From: Gerris lacustris
Taxonomy: Eukaryota; Arthropoda; Insecta; Hemiptera; Gerridae
DNA: 64,000 nucleotides
Direction of reading: 5' to 3'
NCBI GenBank assembly: GCA_951217055.1
Contig: OX578284.1
Location: 46,861,177-46,925,176 of the forward strand
Below the pieces are notes generated by a model. It was not told where the DNA came from. It saw only the letters and a list, made by a program, of their open reading frames with translations, and made no database searches. This document shows, piece by piece, positions 54,415-64,000 of this stretch (position 1 is its first letter; each line of letters starts with the position of its first letter). Position numbers and translations under genes: made by a program.

Positions 54415-55985
54415 ACTTCATTATAGATTGATATCTACCAATTTAATTAGTAACGCAGTGAATAAACATCAGCGGTTAAACTGTATAGTGTTAATTAATT
54501 ATTCTTTAATATGTATCCATTATAAATAAGTTACACATCTCAGACGTAACTATTAATACATAGCTATTCAATTTTAATGAGCTATTAATTAGATACCTAA
54601 CTCTCTCTATTATTCTAAAAGTCTAAAGATGTTTTTTTAATCTATACACAAATATTTGCTTTTTAGTGTTTATTCAAAATTTATTTTTGAATAGGTTAGT
54701 GTTTAAATGTCATTAACCCATTCGCAAAATATACAATATACTGTGATTTAATACCACCACTAATAGTCATTTTAAATAGCATACAAGTGTTATATTTGTA
54801 ATTTTAAGAATTGAAGGAAGCTGTATTTAACCAAAAAAGTTCAACTATTAGAGTCTTGAGAAGTGTGGAATTTTTGTAAGGAAAGCGAAAAGGTTTTTCG
54901 AGATCATTATTTGCTTTGGGGCCAAGCCCTTATGAGTGAGAAGACATTTATAGAATTACACGAGAAATGTTAACCTTGAAATTTCGTTGGCTTACTTGTG
55001 CCGTAAGAATTTTATTATCTTAGTAACAAGGACTGTCATGGCATTTCTATTGGGTGTGTAGGAGTGTTTGAGAGAAAATTCACACATCTCTTATTTGCTT
55101 TGGGGCCAAAAGGTCCGACTTGTCACGTATTTGAAGGTTTTTTTCCTCCCCTCTATCTGCAAGCAGAAGGCCAATTCCACGGTTCGGACATGACTTTAAG
55201 GTTTACAGAAGGAGTGTTTTGAGGTTTACGCTATTTGGCTGGGATTTCCTTCTGCTTCTCGACTGCAGAGCTTCAAGGATCTCGCCTAACCCTTAATACC
55301 TTCTCTTTCCCTAAGGTTCCCCTGATTTCCCCAGCGGCCTCTACACACGGACAGCGTAAGCCCCGCGGCCCAAAACTAGATAATACAGATACAAGTCTAA
55401 AGACAAGTTAAGTCCCCCGCAGGGCACGAAGGGTCCACCGTTGCTTGGTATCTTCTGATCCTCTTCCCATCAACAAGTTCAACTGTAATTATCTGTATTA
55501 GACTCCTTCTAATTACGCTACTAATTATTATCCCTCTCCCACACATTATCTTAAATTCAGGCCAAAGTAATAGTCGTTAAAATCGAAAGAACATACAGCT
55601 TCAAGTTTCTAAACTTAAAGCATTTAACTGTTAAGACTCACAGCTAAAAGCTAACTTAACACATACATTATACCTAAAGTTTATTTAACAATGTATCGCT
55701 TAGAAGTTAGAAGACCTAAAAAGGCTAATTACGTACCAACATATCTTTTCACAAAAACATATTAACATACAAATTTACTGGTCCAGAAACAACTTGAAAA
55801 ACACATTTATTTTATCTCCATATCCTTAGACAAAAAAACAAGTCAAGCTCATGTACTATAAATACAAACACGATCAATAAATTATTAAAACAAGTATTTT
55901 AAGTAGCAATATCGAAGTATATCTTAAAAGACACATTGTTGTCAGATATAGGTAAGACTTAACTTGTATATCCTTTATCATGGAC
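54415..55985. other. No recognisable gene
   Basis: A 19-bp direct repeat TTATTTGCTTTGGGGCCAA occurs at 54907 and 55091. A GC-richer stretch lies at 55130-55480. No domain recognised. Confidence 0.45.
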
Positions 55986-55996
55986 GAAGTGCTTAT

Positions 55997-56030
55997 TTTA
56001 GCGAATTTCCATTGGAACAAATTCGCTAAT
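55997..56030. repeat. 11-bp hairpin beside the Harbinger-like MITE
   Basis: TTAGCGAATTT, a 10-base loop, then AAATTCGCTAA. It lies a few bases outside the MITE. Confidence 0.65.
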
Positions 56031-56039
56031 TTTTTCTAA

Positions 56040-56412
56040 GGGTAGTGACACACTTCGCCACCTGGGTAGCGCCACCTGGGTGATGCCACTTGCTCCCGCC
56101 ACCTGACTTGCGCCACCCACTTATATATGAGGGATGCAGTCAGCCCCAGATTTGATTTCCCCTATATTTGATTGAAGGAGTGGGAGCTGAGTGGCGTGAA
56201 TTGGGTGGCGACGTGTGACAGGCTCAATTGAAAACAATGGGTTGACCAGGTGGCGCCACCTGTGGGTGGCGGCTAGACCGTCGGACGGTCGACCGTATAG
56301 TGCCACCCGGCAGGTGGCGCCACCTCGTGTGACAGGTTCCGTCTATTCTCATAGACGACCGGGTAGCGCCACGTAGGTGGCGCTACCTGGGTGGCGAAGT
56401 GTGTCACCCCCC
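56040..56412. mobile_element. PIF/Harbinger-like MITE, 373 bp, packed with GGCGCCACC words
   Basis: The left end GGGTAGTGACACACTTCGCC and the complement of the right end, GGGGGGTGACACACTTCGCC, continue into CACCTGGGTAGCGCCACC-like sequence, about 40 bases in all. TAA flanks both sides (56037-56039 and 56413-56415), a 3-bp duplication as made by PIF/Harbinger transposases. The interior repeats GGTGGCGCCACCT-type palindromes at least five times and is far more GC-rich than its surroundings. The frame on the minus strand is incidental. Confidence 0.75.
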
Positions 56413-56419
56413 TAAGCTT

Positions 56420-56960
56420 TAGAAGCAAATATAATGTTCTTTATTTCTTTTGGGATGAAAGTTTGCCAAGAGACACGTTACACTTGTTACAGTTCAAAAT
56501 GAATAAATATTTTTTAATATATCTCCAGGGTTCCATTTGCTAAGAGGCTTTCTTTATAGCCTACAATTTATCATTCAAGTAATGTAATTCTGAAGGGATA
56601 TAATATAATCTGTTGTGCCGTGATGTTACCTAGATTTTAAATTGTCTATATGACATGCAGGCCTGGAGTTGTTGCATTTCCTCGATTTTCTTGCAGGGCT
56701 CCTAACAATATCAACATATCTCTCTGTAACGTTAATCCTACGTGACTTTGTCAAAACTTTATCTCGAAAATAAAATCCTCGACTGTGTTGTGTGATAGTT
56801 GATGTGAGATAGTTATGATAATTGTGTGATGTTTTCTCCGACTCATCATGAAAGAGGTGTAGTTTCAATAAATAAACAACGTCTTCCCATAAAAAAAATG
56901 TGTTTCTAAAAAAAAAAATATATAAAAATAAAATAAAATAAAATATAAAAATAAAATTAA
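56420..56960. other. No recognisable gene
   Basis: An 80-codon minus-strand frame at 56626-56868 shows no domain. (AAAAT)n-like sequence at 56905-56965 borders the next element. Confidence 0.45.
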
Positions 56961-56966
56961 AAAAAT

Positions 56967-56999
56967 GGTTTTGGCTGTTCTAAAACAGCCTTCTTCAGA
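56967..56999 (-). ncRNA. Hammerhead ribozyme-like core, damaged
   Basis: Minus strand: CTGAAGA, GGCTG-loop-CAGCC stem II, then AAAAC where GAAAC is expected. Loss of the invariant G should abolish cleavage. Confidence 0.5.
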
Positions 57000-57619
57000 T
57001 AATCTAGAGGTTATTTGATTGACTTTGAAAGTACAAGGCGAAACCTTTTGTACGTTCTTTTTGTAAACTTTTATCTTTTAAAGTCAGTACAGTATATAAC
57101 AGTTTGAAATTTAAGCCAATTTTCTACTAATAATACATTTTAATATTGAGGAAAATTGAACAGTTTAGCCCTTTATTATTTTATTAGGTAAATACGTTAT
57201 AATTTCGATTTGGGGGATTTGGAGAAATCCCAATACCATATTTATTCTTTTCTTTCTATTTTGAATTTATTTATAGGTTAAATTTCTCAACCCCCCAAAA
57301 AAGATCATTCAATGTTGGTTTTTTGTGTTGTGTGCTGAGGTATGCCACGCTGGATTTGTCCCAGGAACGGCGGCGTGTCTATTGTTTTGTTAAAAATATA
57401 ATATATATTTATTTCATACAGCCAATTTTATGTAATGTAATTTGATGGGGTTGGTTCTTCTCTCCAGTTAATAAAACAAACTTGCGCTCTGAAAATAAAT
57501 TTAATTTTTTATGCAAATTATTTAATTAATGGATAATGCAAAACCCACCCCTATAACTACCATTATTTTCGACATATTACTAAATTGATATGCTTGTTGT
57601 TACAAGTAGCCTCTAAATT

Positions 57620-57655
57620 ATCTGAAGAAGGCTGCTTTAGAACAGCCGAAACTAA
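57620..57655 (+). ncRNA. Hammerhead ribozyme-like core, intact blocks
   Basis: Plus strand: CTGAAGA (57622-57628), GGCTG, loop, CAGCC, GAAAC, TAATC. Both invariant blocks are intact and stem II has at least five pairs. Stem I and III partners are not obvious. Confidence 0.5.
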
Positions 57656-57659
57656 TCAA

Positions 57660-58120
57660 TTGCATAATATTTTTATTTTTTTATTTTTTTTTTTTTGCGT
57701 GAAGACATTGTTTGGTTATATGATAGATTATGGTTTAATTAAGATAAACAGCCTATGTAAATAAATTGATCCTTTGTTGAATTGCAAGTAAACGAGAAAA
57801 TAAAACGACTGACACCATTTTCATCAAAAAAACAACTTGCATTTTTTAATTTCTTCTATCTTACATTTTTTTTTTTTTTTTTTTTTTTTGAAAAGAAACT
57901 AATTTTGACATGACAAAAGGTTTGTTGGAAGATTTCCTCTTTTATATTTTAGTAGGTACACGTGAAAAATGCTTTTCTTTGTTATCAAATTCTCTTGGTT
58001 CGAAAGTTGTCCCCTCAATTTTCTCTCCAACACCTTCTAGAACCCGCTCGATAAACCCTCAAATTGGATTCCCACCTCTTACCGACATTTGTATTTATAT
58101 ATAGCTCACAAATTTCAAAA
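57660..58120. other. No recognisable gene
   Basis: A T-run of about 24 bases at 57866-57889 may be an inverted poly(A) tail of an unrecognised retrotransposon. Short frames on both strands have no domain. Confidence 0.45.
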
Positions 58121-58126
58121 ACCCTA

Positions 58127-58153
58127 CATATATATATATATATATATATATAT
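58127..58153. repeat. Short (AT)n tract
   Basis: About 13 AT units. Confidence 0.9.
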
Positions 58154-58159
58154 GTATAA

Positions 58160-59475
58160 TGAAATAAACTTAACTCCCAAAGGTAAGGTATTGAAGTAAC
58201 CCCGGAAAACAAAGTAACACCATACAAAGAAATTGGGGATTCTAGAAGCACTAATTTAGAAAATAAAAAGTTATTTACCCCTATAAGCCCCTAGCTAGAT
58301 TACAGCTATTTATACCCTACTCTTACCCTCGAACCATACTCTACTGTTTACTTATAATATATTTAAATTACAGGTATCCTAAAATGCTTTCTTTTTTTTT
58401 TGGAGAGGGGAGGGGCCAAAGAAGTTTAAAACTCGATTGTTTTCTACCTAAGTAATTTTATTAGTCAATTTACTGTTGTTATTTTTCGGGGTAGAAACAC
58501 CATTAAATAAATAGGAAAAATGTAAGTAATTTACCTACCCTTAATACAGAGTTTTGCTAAACCATGGTTTTACTTTTTTTCTTTTTTTTTCAAGAATGTA
58601 TTTTTTTTCCAATATAAACTTTTTTAATTGTATTGCTGAGTCGTCTATGTAGAAACAAATAAGCCAAAATTACAGAACGATTACAATTACATTCCGTATA
58701 CACATTAAGTAGGGCAAAATCAACAGGAAAAATATCACTTCAGAGTAAAATACCATAAAAACGAGAACACAGTTCGAGCAAGCCAAAAAAAGTTAAAGAT
58801 ATTCACTAGATACAGTTAATTTCCAAAAAGGCCTTCCTTCTCCTGACTAACCTGGTGGCGTGCGAGGTATAAGCTCCAAGACAACTGACCGAGCTTATTT
58901 GAGAAGCATAATAATAAAGGTAAAGCGCCAATAACACGAAAAAGACGTGAAAAAGTGAAGTATCAAAAACGCTGTTACCTAAAAGGATATTCAGAATGAA
59001 GAGAAAAGGGTGTTCCAGGAAATGGCGGGTTGAGGGCTTTCAGATAACTTAACGGCGCTAGAGGTTAAAAGTTGGGTTTCTTTTATGAGTTAAAATCAAA
59101 ATATCGCATTTTAAATGTTTTTGAATTATTATATTTCAACAGATGTTAATCTCTATGTCACCTTTTAGATCTAGTGACACCAAGCCACTGTTATTTGTGA
59201 AATGAAAGTAGCCATATTTAATTTACCTTATACGTAAAACATTCAGAAGACTCTTGTTTCATCTTACCTGAAACAAACAAACAAAAAATGAAAAACTGCA
59301 TGATGCAAGTAAAATATAATTAAAAATTGTTCCGAGGTAACTCAGACTAACTTTCTTATATTATTAAAACTGTGATTAAATTAAATAATATCTCATTTAA
59401 TTGATTTCTTTTACTTAAACATTTTAAAAGCGTTAAAGAGTTTATTGTCGATTTTCAACAAAATCAGATATATTT
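58160..59475. other. No recognisable gene
   Basis: 1.3 kb without recognised domains or transposon ends. Confidence 0.45.
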
Positions 59476-59479
59476 TCTA

Positions 59480-59720
59480 AATTTTAAATCTGAGTTCTTA
59501 GGGGTAGCGCCCCTAAATTTAGAGCTAAAATTCATTTACCGATTGCACCTCAGGCTATAATTTTTCCGAACATGTATGGAAAATTTCATCAAAATCGGCC
59601 CAGTAGTTTAGGCTCAATGCGTCTGCACAGACGACAGACATACATTTTTTAAAACCACTATTTAGGGTCCCTAGACAAACCAAGGACCCTTATATTTTCC
59701 TGCGTGTGTCAGTCTGTCCA
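59480..59720 (+). repeat. Family C repeat, copy 2
   Basis: It contains TCTGAGTTCTTAGGGGTAGC, GCGCCCCTAAATTTAGAGCT, TTTCATCAAAATCGGCCCAG, GGGTCCCTAGACAAACCAAGG and a CAGTCTGTCCATCCGTCAGT run. It is related to 53360-53520 and, on the other strand, to 51395-51570. Confidence 0.7.
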
Positions 59721-59724
59721 TCCG

Positions 59725-60540
59725 TCAGTCCGTCTGTCACTTCACCTTTTGCCCGATCACTCAGCAAGTTGGCATATATTTGTATAGTGCCTACCCACAC
59801 ATTAAAAAAATGTAGCGGCTTTAAAAAAATAATGGGTATAAACTCAAGACTTAAAAAAATGTCCGTGGTAGGCTGGGAAATAGTAACTTTAGAGCCTAAA
59901 AAACATAGTTAAAATCCATTTTTTCATTACGTGGACTTGAAAAATCTTTTCATTACTCCTAAACTGTATTGATAACTTTTTTTTATCTATTTACGGCAGT
60001 AAAATTAAGCATTGTGAAAAATGAAATTACAATCTGAAAAATGTAATTTTTCTTGATTCTTTTGTAACATGTCAAAAAAACACGCAGCAAAATAATAAAG
60101 TGTCAGCCAAATAACAAAATGTCCGTGAAATTTTAAGAAAATTTTACAACAAATAGGTTACTACATCGCAGGTTATAAACTCTCCCACATTGTTAATTTT
60201 TATATAATTAAGCGTAAAATGATGCGAAATATTTATATCTTTTTTGAAAATAACTTAAATAAATATAATAATAAAACAAATTGTATTATTTTACAGTGAT
60301 TATTTAAAAAAATCGCTAAAAATTGAGATAATAACTGCTGTTAATAAAAAAAGAGTAGCTACACTGAATTCGTTTTGCCTTCGTTTTGTTTTCTTGGTGA
60401 CTAACTTTCGTTTTTTTACAACTTTCATTTCTTTAAATCTTTTATATATTAAAAAGGGAATATAATAATTAGTGTAATTTTTCTGCCGTTAGTAGATAAA
60501 ATATTGAATGTAACTATGCAGCTAAGGAAACATTCCTGAC
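59725..60540. other. No recognisable gene
   Basis: AT-rich. The frame at 59706-59912 begins in family C and shows no domain. Confidence 0.5.
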
Positions 60541-60544
60541 ACGT

Positions 60545-60700
60545 TTAAAGATTACCTGCTTCGGTTACACCTTAGCAGGAAATTAATAACATTTTCCTGC
60601 CTCGCCTTCACCTCGTCAGTAAAATAGTAGTCCTGCCTCGGCTTCGCCTCAACAGTAATTTTTATAAGCCTATCCTCGCCTTCGGCTCGGAACTAAAACT
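60545..60700. repeat. Degenerate tandem CCTGCCTCGGCTTCGCCTC repeat
   Basis: CCTGCTTCGGTTACACCTTAG, CCTGCCTCGCCTTCACCTCG, CCTGCCTCGGCTTCGCCTCA and CCTCGCCTTCGGCTCGG succeed one another, the first three followed by CAGTAA or CAGGAA. Each unit can form a small GAGGCGAAG-type hairpin. The GC content contrasts with AT-rich spacers. Confidence 0.65.
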
Positions 60701-60937
60701 TACAAACTAGTCAGCAAAATTCATTTTTGCTGCCTAGTAGCATAAATAACTATTAACTCCTAGGAGGTAAAATTATTTTTACATCCTACGGGTAGTTATC
60801 AAAAGAGCAGTTTTTAGCGCTGCAATATAATATACATGCTTCTTAGTACGATTAAAATCCACTAGATGTCAATGAGTTTTATCTTATTTTTAGTGGAACC
60901 TCTTTTAGGTTTCTTTTTTACTTCCAGGTTACTAGTT

Positions 60938-61500
60938 TTGCTTCCGAGCTTACCGAAGGTAACGGAAGCATTGTGTTCACTTTTGAAAACGAAAAACTTT
61001 TATGCCTCCGATTTTAAAAATTCCAAGACAGAAATCCGTTTCAGACATCAGGGAACATTTTTGGTCTCGTGTCTGTCTGTCGGTCTGTGTGTCCGCGAAT
61101 TATGAAACGTGCGACGATAACTTGAGTAAATTTAGACCAATTTTAATGAAATTTGGTAGACATGTTCATTTTACCAATGCCCAGGACGAGTTCGTTGGAC
61201 AACGTTATCCGTCTAAGCGTTCACGAGCAACTCTTTCGTAAACCTGAACTTATAATTTAAAATTGGATTTTTAGGTCGGGGAAAAAATCTAACTCCATCA
61301 ATTCAACGAGAACATTTTTTTCAAATACAATTTTTTAGTAAAACCATCAGCGACACCGCTATGAAGTGTTAAAGATCGCTAAAACTATTAATAGTTTTTA
61401 CCCAATAAACAATATAACAATAATTTTAATGTTAATTTAACAATAAAGTACATGATAGGATGCGAGGAAGTTATGTGCCATACTATTTGGCAGTCTATTT
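60938..61500 (+). repeat. Family B repeat (B1), complete copy
   Basis: The left end TTGCTTCCGAGCTTACCGAA plus GGTAACGGAAGC forms a full hairpin. It is followed by TCAGACATCAGGGAACATTT, a GTCTGTCTGTCGGTCTGTG run, GCCCAGGACGAGTTCGTTGG, GCGACACCGCTATGAAGTG and ATGATAGGATGCGAGGAAG, and ends in GGCAGTCTATTTT. It is 563 bp and a good reference for the family. The terminal hairpin has substitutions or is missing in most other copies. Confidence 0.85.
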
Positions 61501-61604
61501 TGTTTGCTATCAAAATAATTTTTTTGAATAATAATAATATTTCTATTTTAAAAAGTTAGTTTTTCATTGTCTGCTACCTCGGAAAAAATAGGATATGTTA
61601 CACG

Positions 61605-61706
61605 ACTGTGAAGTGTTTTCTCTTTACCATGGCAATATTTACAGTATCGCTTCGCTCGACAGTAAATATAATTGCCACGGTAAAGAAAAAACTCACTTCA
61701 CATCCC
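61605..61706. repeat. Foldback with arms of 34-41 bases
   Basis: The left arm GTGAAGTGTTTTCTCTTTAC-CATGGCAATATTTAC (from about 61609) matches the complement of 61664-61704 with small gaps. The loop reads AGTATCGCTTCGCTCGAC. Confidence 0.75.
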
Positions 61707-61734
61707 AGTTACATAATATACTATATTTTGGAGA

Positions 61735-61970
61735 CTGTGTGGGGTATCATATGAAAGGGTACGTCGAGCTGATTATAAAAATACATAATTTTTTGGTTAA
61801 AGCGTTGATGGGGCGAGCATAGGCGAGTGAGAAATTGGTGTGAAAAATGCCTCCCCCCCCCCCCCCCCCCCCCTATTTCACTTATGTAAAGTGCAAAGAA
61901 TGTGAAAAATTCCTGAACATTCTTTAACCAAAAGTCAAGATACCACTTTTTGAATTTCGATTTTTTTTAT
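61735..61970 (-). repeat. Family G repeat, copy 2
   Basis: GGGTACGTCGAGCTGATTAT, a C-run of about 22, AAATTCCTGAACATTCTTTA and GATACCACTTTTTGAATTTC are the inverse of 51100-51325. Confidence 0.75.
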
Positions 61971-62104
61971 AGGATAGCTCAAAGTAGGCTCTTTGGAATT
62001 TTAAATAAGAAGCACCATCAATAGGTACTAATTAAACAATACTGTGTTGCCTACAGACCCTTGCTGGGTGACTAGCACACACTTGACCTGTTTATTTGAA
62101 CTAA

Positions 62105-62192
62105 GGGGACCTCAAAAGGTGCAAATTCATAAGAATCTATAAAATCGAATTTTCGCGCCATCACAATACTTTCTCATTATACGAGAAAGTAA
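62105..62192 (+). repeat. Family D fragment
   Basis: GGGGACCTCAAAAGGTGC, AAAATCGAATTTTCGCGCC and TCACAATACTTTCTC...GAGAAAGTA match 29778-29856. Confidence 0.65.
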
Positions 62193-62199
62193 AAAATTA

Positions 62200-62700
62200 A
62201 GTGATACCAAATAAATATGTACTTCTATAAAATAATCAATATGCAGGTACTATCTTTTTAATAACTCAAACCAATCTCTGGCATAAATTTGAGTAAAAAA
62301 AGTTCAATCTACACAAACTGACAAAAGGTATAAACTTATATACCTATACCTCATAGCTTAATATAACACTCTCTATAAACATAACTGAACTTATATCTGA
62401 CTATTTATATATTTTTATAAAATATTAATAAACAAAACAAATAATATATAAAATTTATGTTATTTTTTAAATTTTTTTTTAAAGTTTTCTATTTTAAGAA
62501 GGAACGTGAGAGATGAAGGTACGATAGCCAATTTAACTCTCCTGTCATCCGATCTCAATCTCTCCTGTATATTTTTATAGATTTTGTTCCATGTCCTCCC
62601 TTTTTATTCATTTATTCGTCTTATCCTTAAATTCACCGATTTTTTAGTATCTTTTAAGTAAAAAAAGATACAACACCAACACGTAGGATTTATAAATAAG
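62200..62700. other. No recognisable gene
   Basis: AT-rich sequence, no motifs. Confidence 0.5.
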
Positions 62701-62706
62701 CACTAC

Positions 62707-62826
<120 letters not shown>

Positions 62827-62839
62827 AACAAACAAAACT

Positions 62840-62869
62840 CAGGTTTCGGTCACAAAAATCGTCTTCATG
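62840..62869 (-). ncRNA. Degenerate hammerhead-like core next to the one at 62877
   Basis: Minus strand: ATGAAGA, CGATTTTTGTGACC, GAAACC. The first C of CUGANGA is replaced. It follows the intact core directly on the minus strand, so the two form a tandem pair. Confidence 0.35.
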
Positions 62870-62876
62870 TTACAAT

Positions 62877-62917
62877 CCCGACGTTTCGGTTTTTACTTAA
62901 AACCTTCTTCAGGGGCC
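62877..62917 (-). ncRNA. Hammerhead ribozyme-like core, best preserved
   Basis: Minus strand: CCC, CTGAAGA, stem II (AGGTTTT, loop AAGT, AAAAACC), GAAA, CGTC, GGG. CCC before the core and GGG after GUC can pair as stem I, stem II has about 6 pairs, and GUC is the favoured cleavage triplet. Stem III is the self-complementary ACGU. All invariant blocks are intact. Confidence 0.6.
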
Positions 62918-62919
62918 TA

Positions 62920-63280
62920 AAAAACAAACGAAATACAAAAAACCCATGAAACAAACACTCATGACTATCAAAACGGAAAAAAACTAAGAAGCTGCTACAC
63001 AATAAATATTAACCGAAGACCTAAACTCACCGTAAAACATTAAACAACGACTGAAAAATTCTCACGCGTCACACCTATATATACGGAGAAAAACCACAGC
63101 CTCCTTGATAAAAACATACTATTTTTTATTTTTAATTTTTTTTATTTATTTATTTATTTATTTTTTAAATATTATTATAATAATAACAACAGTCTACGTG
63201 ATAAACAAAAAAGAAAATTCTCCTCCCCCCCCCCCCCGGAACTCCTAAATATTTTAGACAAAGATAAGGGCCAAAGCTAG
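62920..63280. other. Sequence next to hammerhead-like cores
   Basis: No reverse transcriptase or GIY-YIG endonuclease is seen. A C-run lies at about 63224-63238. It is possibly the non-coding part of the retroelement carrying the cores. Confidence 0.4.
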
Positions 63281-63284
63281 AAAA

Positions 63285-63405
63285 GATTACAGGAGTAAAC
63301 AAGTATCCTAGGCAGTCTGTGGACTGGCTTTAGAGGGGACCAACCTGGCATTCGCCTAGTAAATTGAGGAAAACCACAGAAAACCTCAATTAGGTTGGGC
63401 CTGAG
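63285..63405 (-). mobile_element. SINE fragment with conserved central domain
   Basis: The minus strand reads TTGAGGTTTTCTGTGGTTTT, CCTCAATTTACTAGGCGAAT, GCCAGGTTGGTCCCCTCTAA, AGCCAGTCCACAG. The GGTTTTCYGTGGTTTTCC...AGGCRAATGCCRGG.TGGT pattern is a widely shared central domain of arthropod SINEs, as I recall it. Head and tail are not identified. Confidence 0.5.
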
Positions 63406-63444
63406 TTTTGTTTGTTTTCTGTTTATATTTACAGTCGAGAATTT

Positions 63445-63850
<406 letters not shown>

Positions 63851-63852
63851 TA

Positions 63853-64000
63853 CAGGGTGGACCAAAAGTCCTCCCCCCCTCCCCCCCCCCCCCTCTTAAC
63901 TTTTGAAGTTTTTTTGCATGCTCTCGCGAACTAGGTGCAACCACCCGTTTTGCCCCCAGGCCTCCCAACTTCAAAATTTCAAATTGGAGTGTATATTTTT
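63853..64000 (+). mobile_element. CAGGGTGG-type MITE (family A), cut by the window end
   Basis: It starts TACAGGGTGGACCAAAAGTC (TA then the element), with a long C-run, CTCTTAACTTTTGAA, GTGCAACCACCCGTTTTGCC and AAATTGGAGTGTATATTTTT. It lacks most of the GAGATAAATTAATG module seen in other copies (a deletion at about 63907). The right side lies beyond the window. Confidence 0.8.

Larger units (their letters stand above)
56967..57655. mobile_element. Element with hammerhead-like terminal inverted repeats, about 690 bp
   Basis: The left end (56967-57022) and right end (57589-57655) are inverted copies. GGCTGTTCTAAAACAGCC, TTCTTCAGATAAT and TAGAGG correspond to complements at the right, about 50 bases with a few mismatches. 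A-rich sequence on the left and T-rich sequence on the right lie outside the ends. The 560-base interior has no recognised coding sequence. Penelope-like elements can carry hammerheads in inverted terminal repeats. This may be a deleted copy of one. Confidence 0.55.

Noticed and set aside
61002..61241. Similar short peptides encoded by several family B copies (also 24044-24259 and 31337-31528)
   Set aside because: Shared because the DNA repeat is shared. Frames are short, shift between copies, and run through the GTCT tandem region.

Overview
This is repeat-dense, very AT-rich eukaryotic DNA. It has long (AT)n microsatellites, poly(A), poly(T) and poly(C) runs, fragments of several non-LTR retrotransposon clades, tRNA-derived SINEs, and many short DNA transposons with inverted ends. 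There is no prokaryotic gene organisation, rRNA, CRISPR array or convincing host exon. The transposon mix (Jockey-type and RTE-type LINEs, Tc1/mariner, hAT and Harbinger-like MITEs, Helitron-like ends, hammerhead-bearing retroelement ends, an arthropod-style SINE domain) suggests an arthropod intergenic or intronic region. I cannot name the species.

Layout. 0-8 kb: a truncated SINE, a 46-bp minisatellite, a single hammerhead-like core, a three-deep nest of repeats at 3.76-4.42 kb, and scattered copies of an abundant family (called family B here). 8.5-9.7 kb: a mariner-like MITE lying inside (AT)n. 10.7-15.3 kb: tRNA-like sequences, then an 820-830 bp direct duplication that exactly brackets a 5'-truncated RTE-type LINE on the minus strand. 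16.5-31.5 kb: (AT)n, a hAT-type MITE with a perfect 8-bp target duplication, family B copies, two Helitron-like elements, a 1,050-bp palindromic MITE, and a decayed LINE endonuclease fragment. 34.5 kb: a 260-bp foldback with a hammerhead-like core in each arm. 37.2-37.5 kb: a complete SINE with a 14-bp target duplication. 40-48.4 kb: more family B, a Tc1 remnant, half a MITE fused to family B, and a Jockey-type LINE with a 365-codon open frame. 50-64 kb: low-copy repeats, foldbacks, a Harbinger-like MITE at 56 kb, an element with hammerhead-like inverted ends at 57 kb, a tandem pair of hammerhead-like cores at 62.9 kb, and a SINE-domain fragment at 63.3 kb.

The only long reading frames with recognisable protein homology are the two reverse transcriptase fragments (13.3-14.2 kb and 47.3-48.4 kb, both minus strand). 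Shorter decayed coding remnants are a LINE endonuclease (about 30.0-30.7 kb) and a Tc1 DNA-binding domain (about 42.4 kb). Nothing suggests that these genes act together. The window is an archive of transposition, and its most notable theme is repeated hammerhead-ribozyme-like cores at the ends of retroelement-like repeats. Family letters A-J are labels made up here. Repeat boundaries were read by eye and may be off by several bases.
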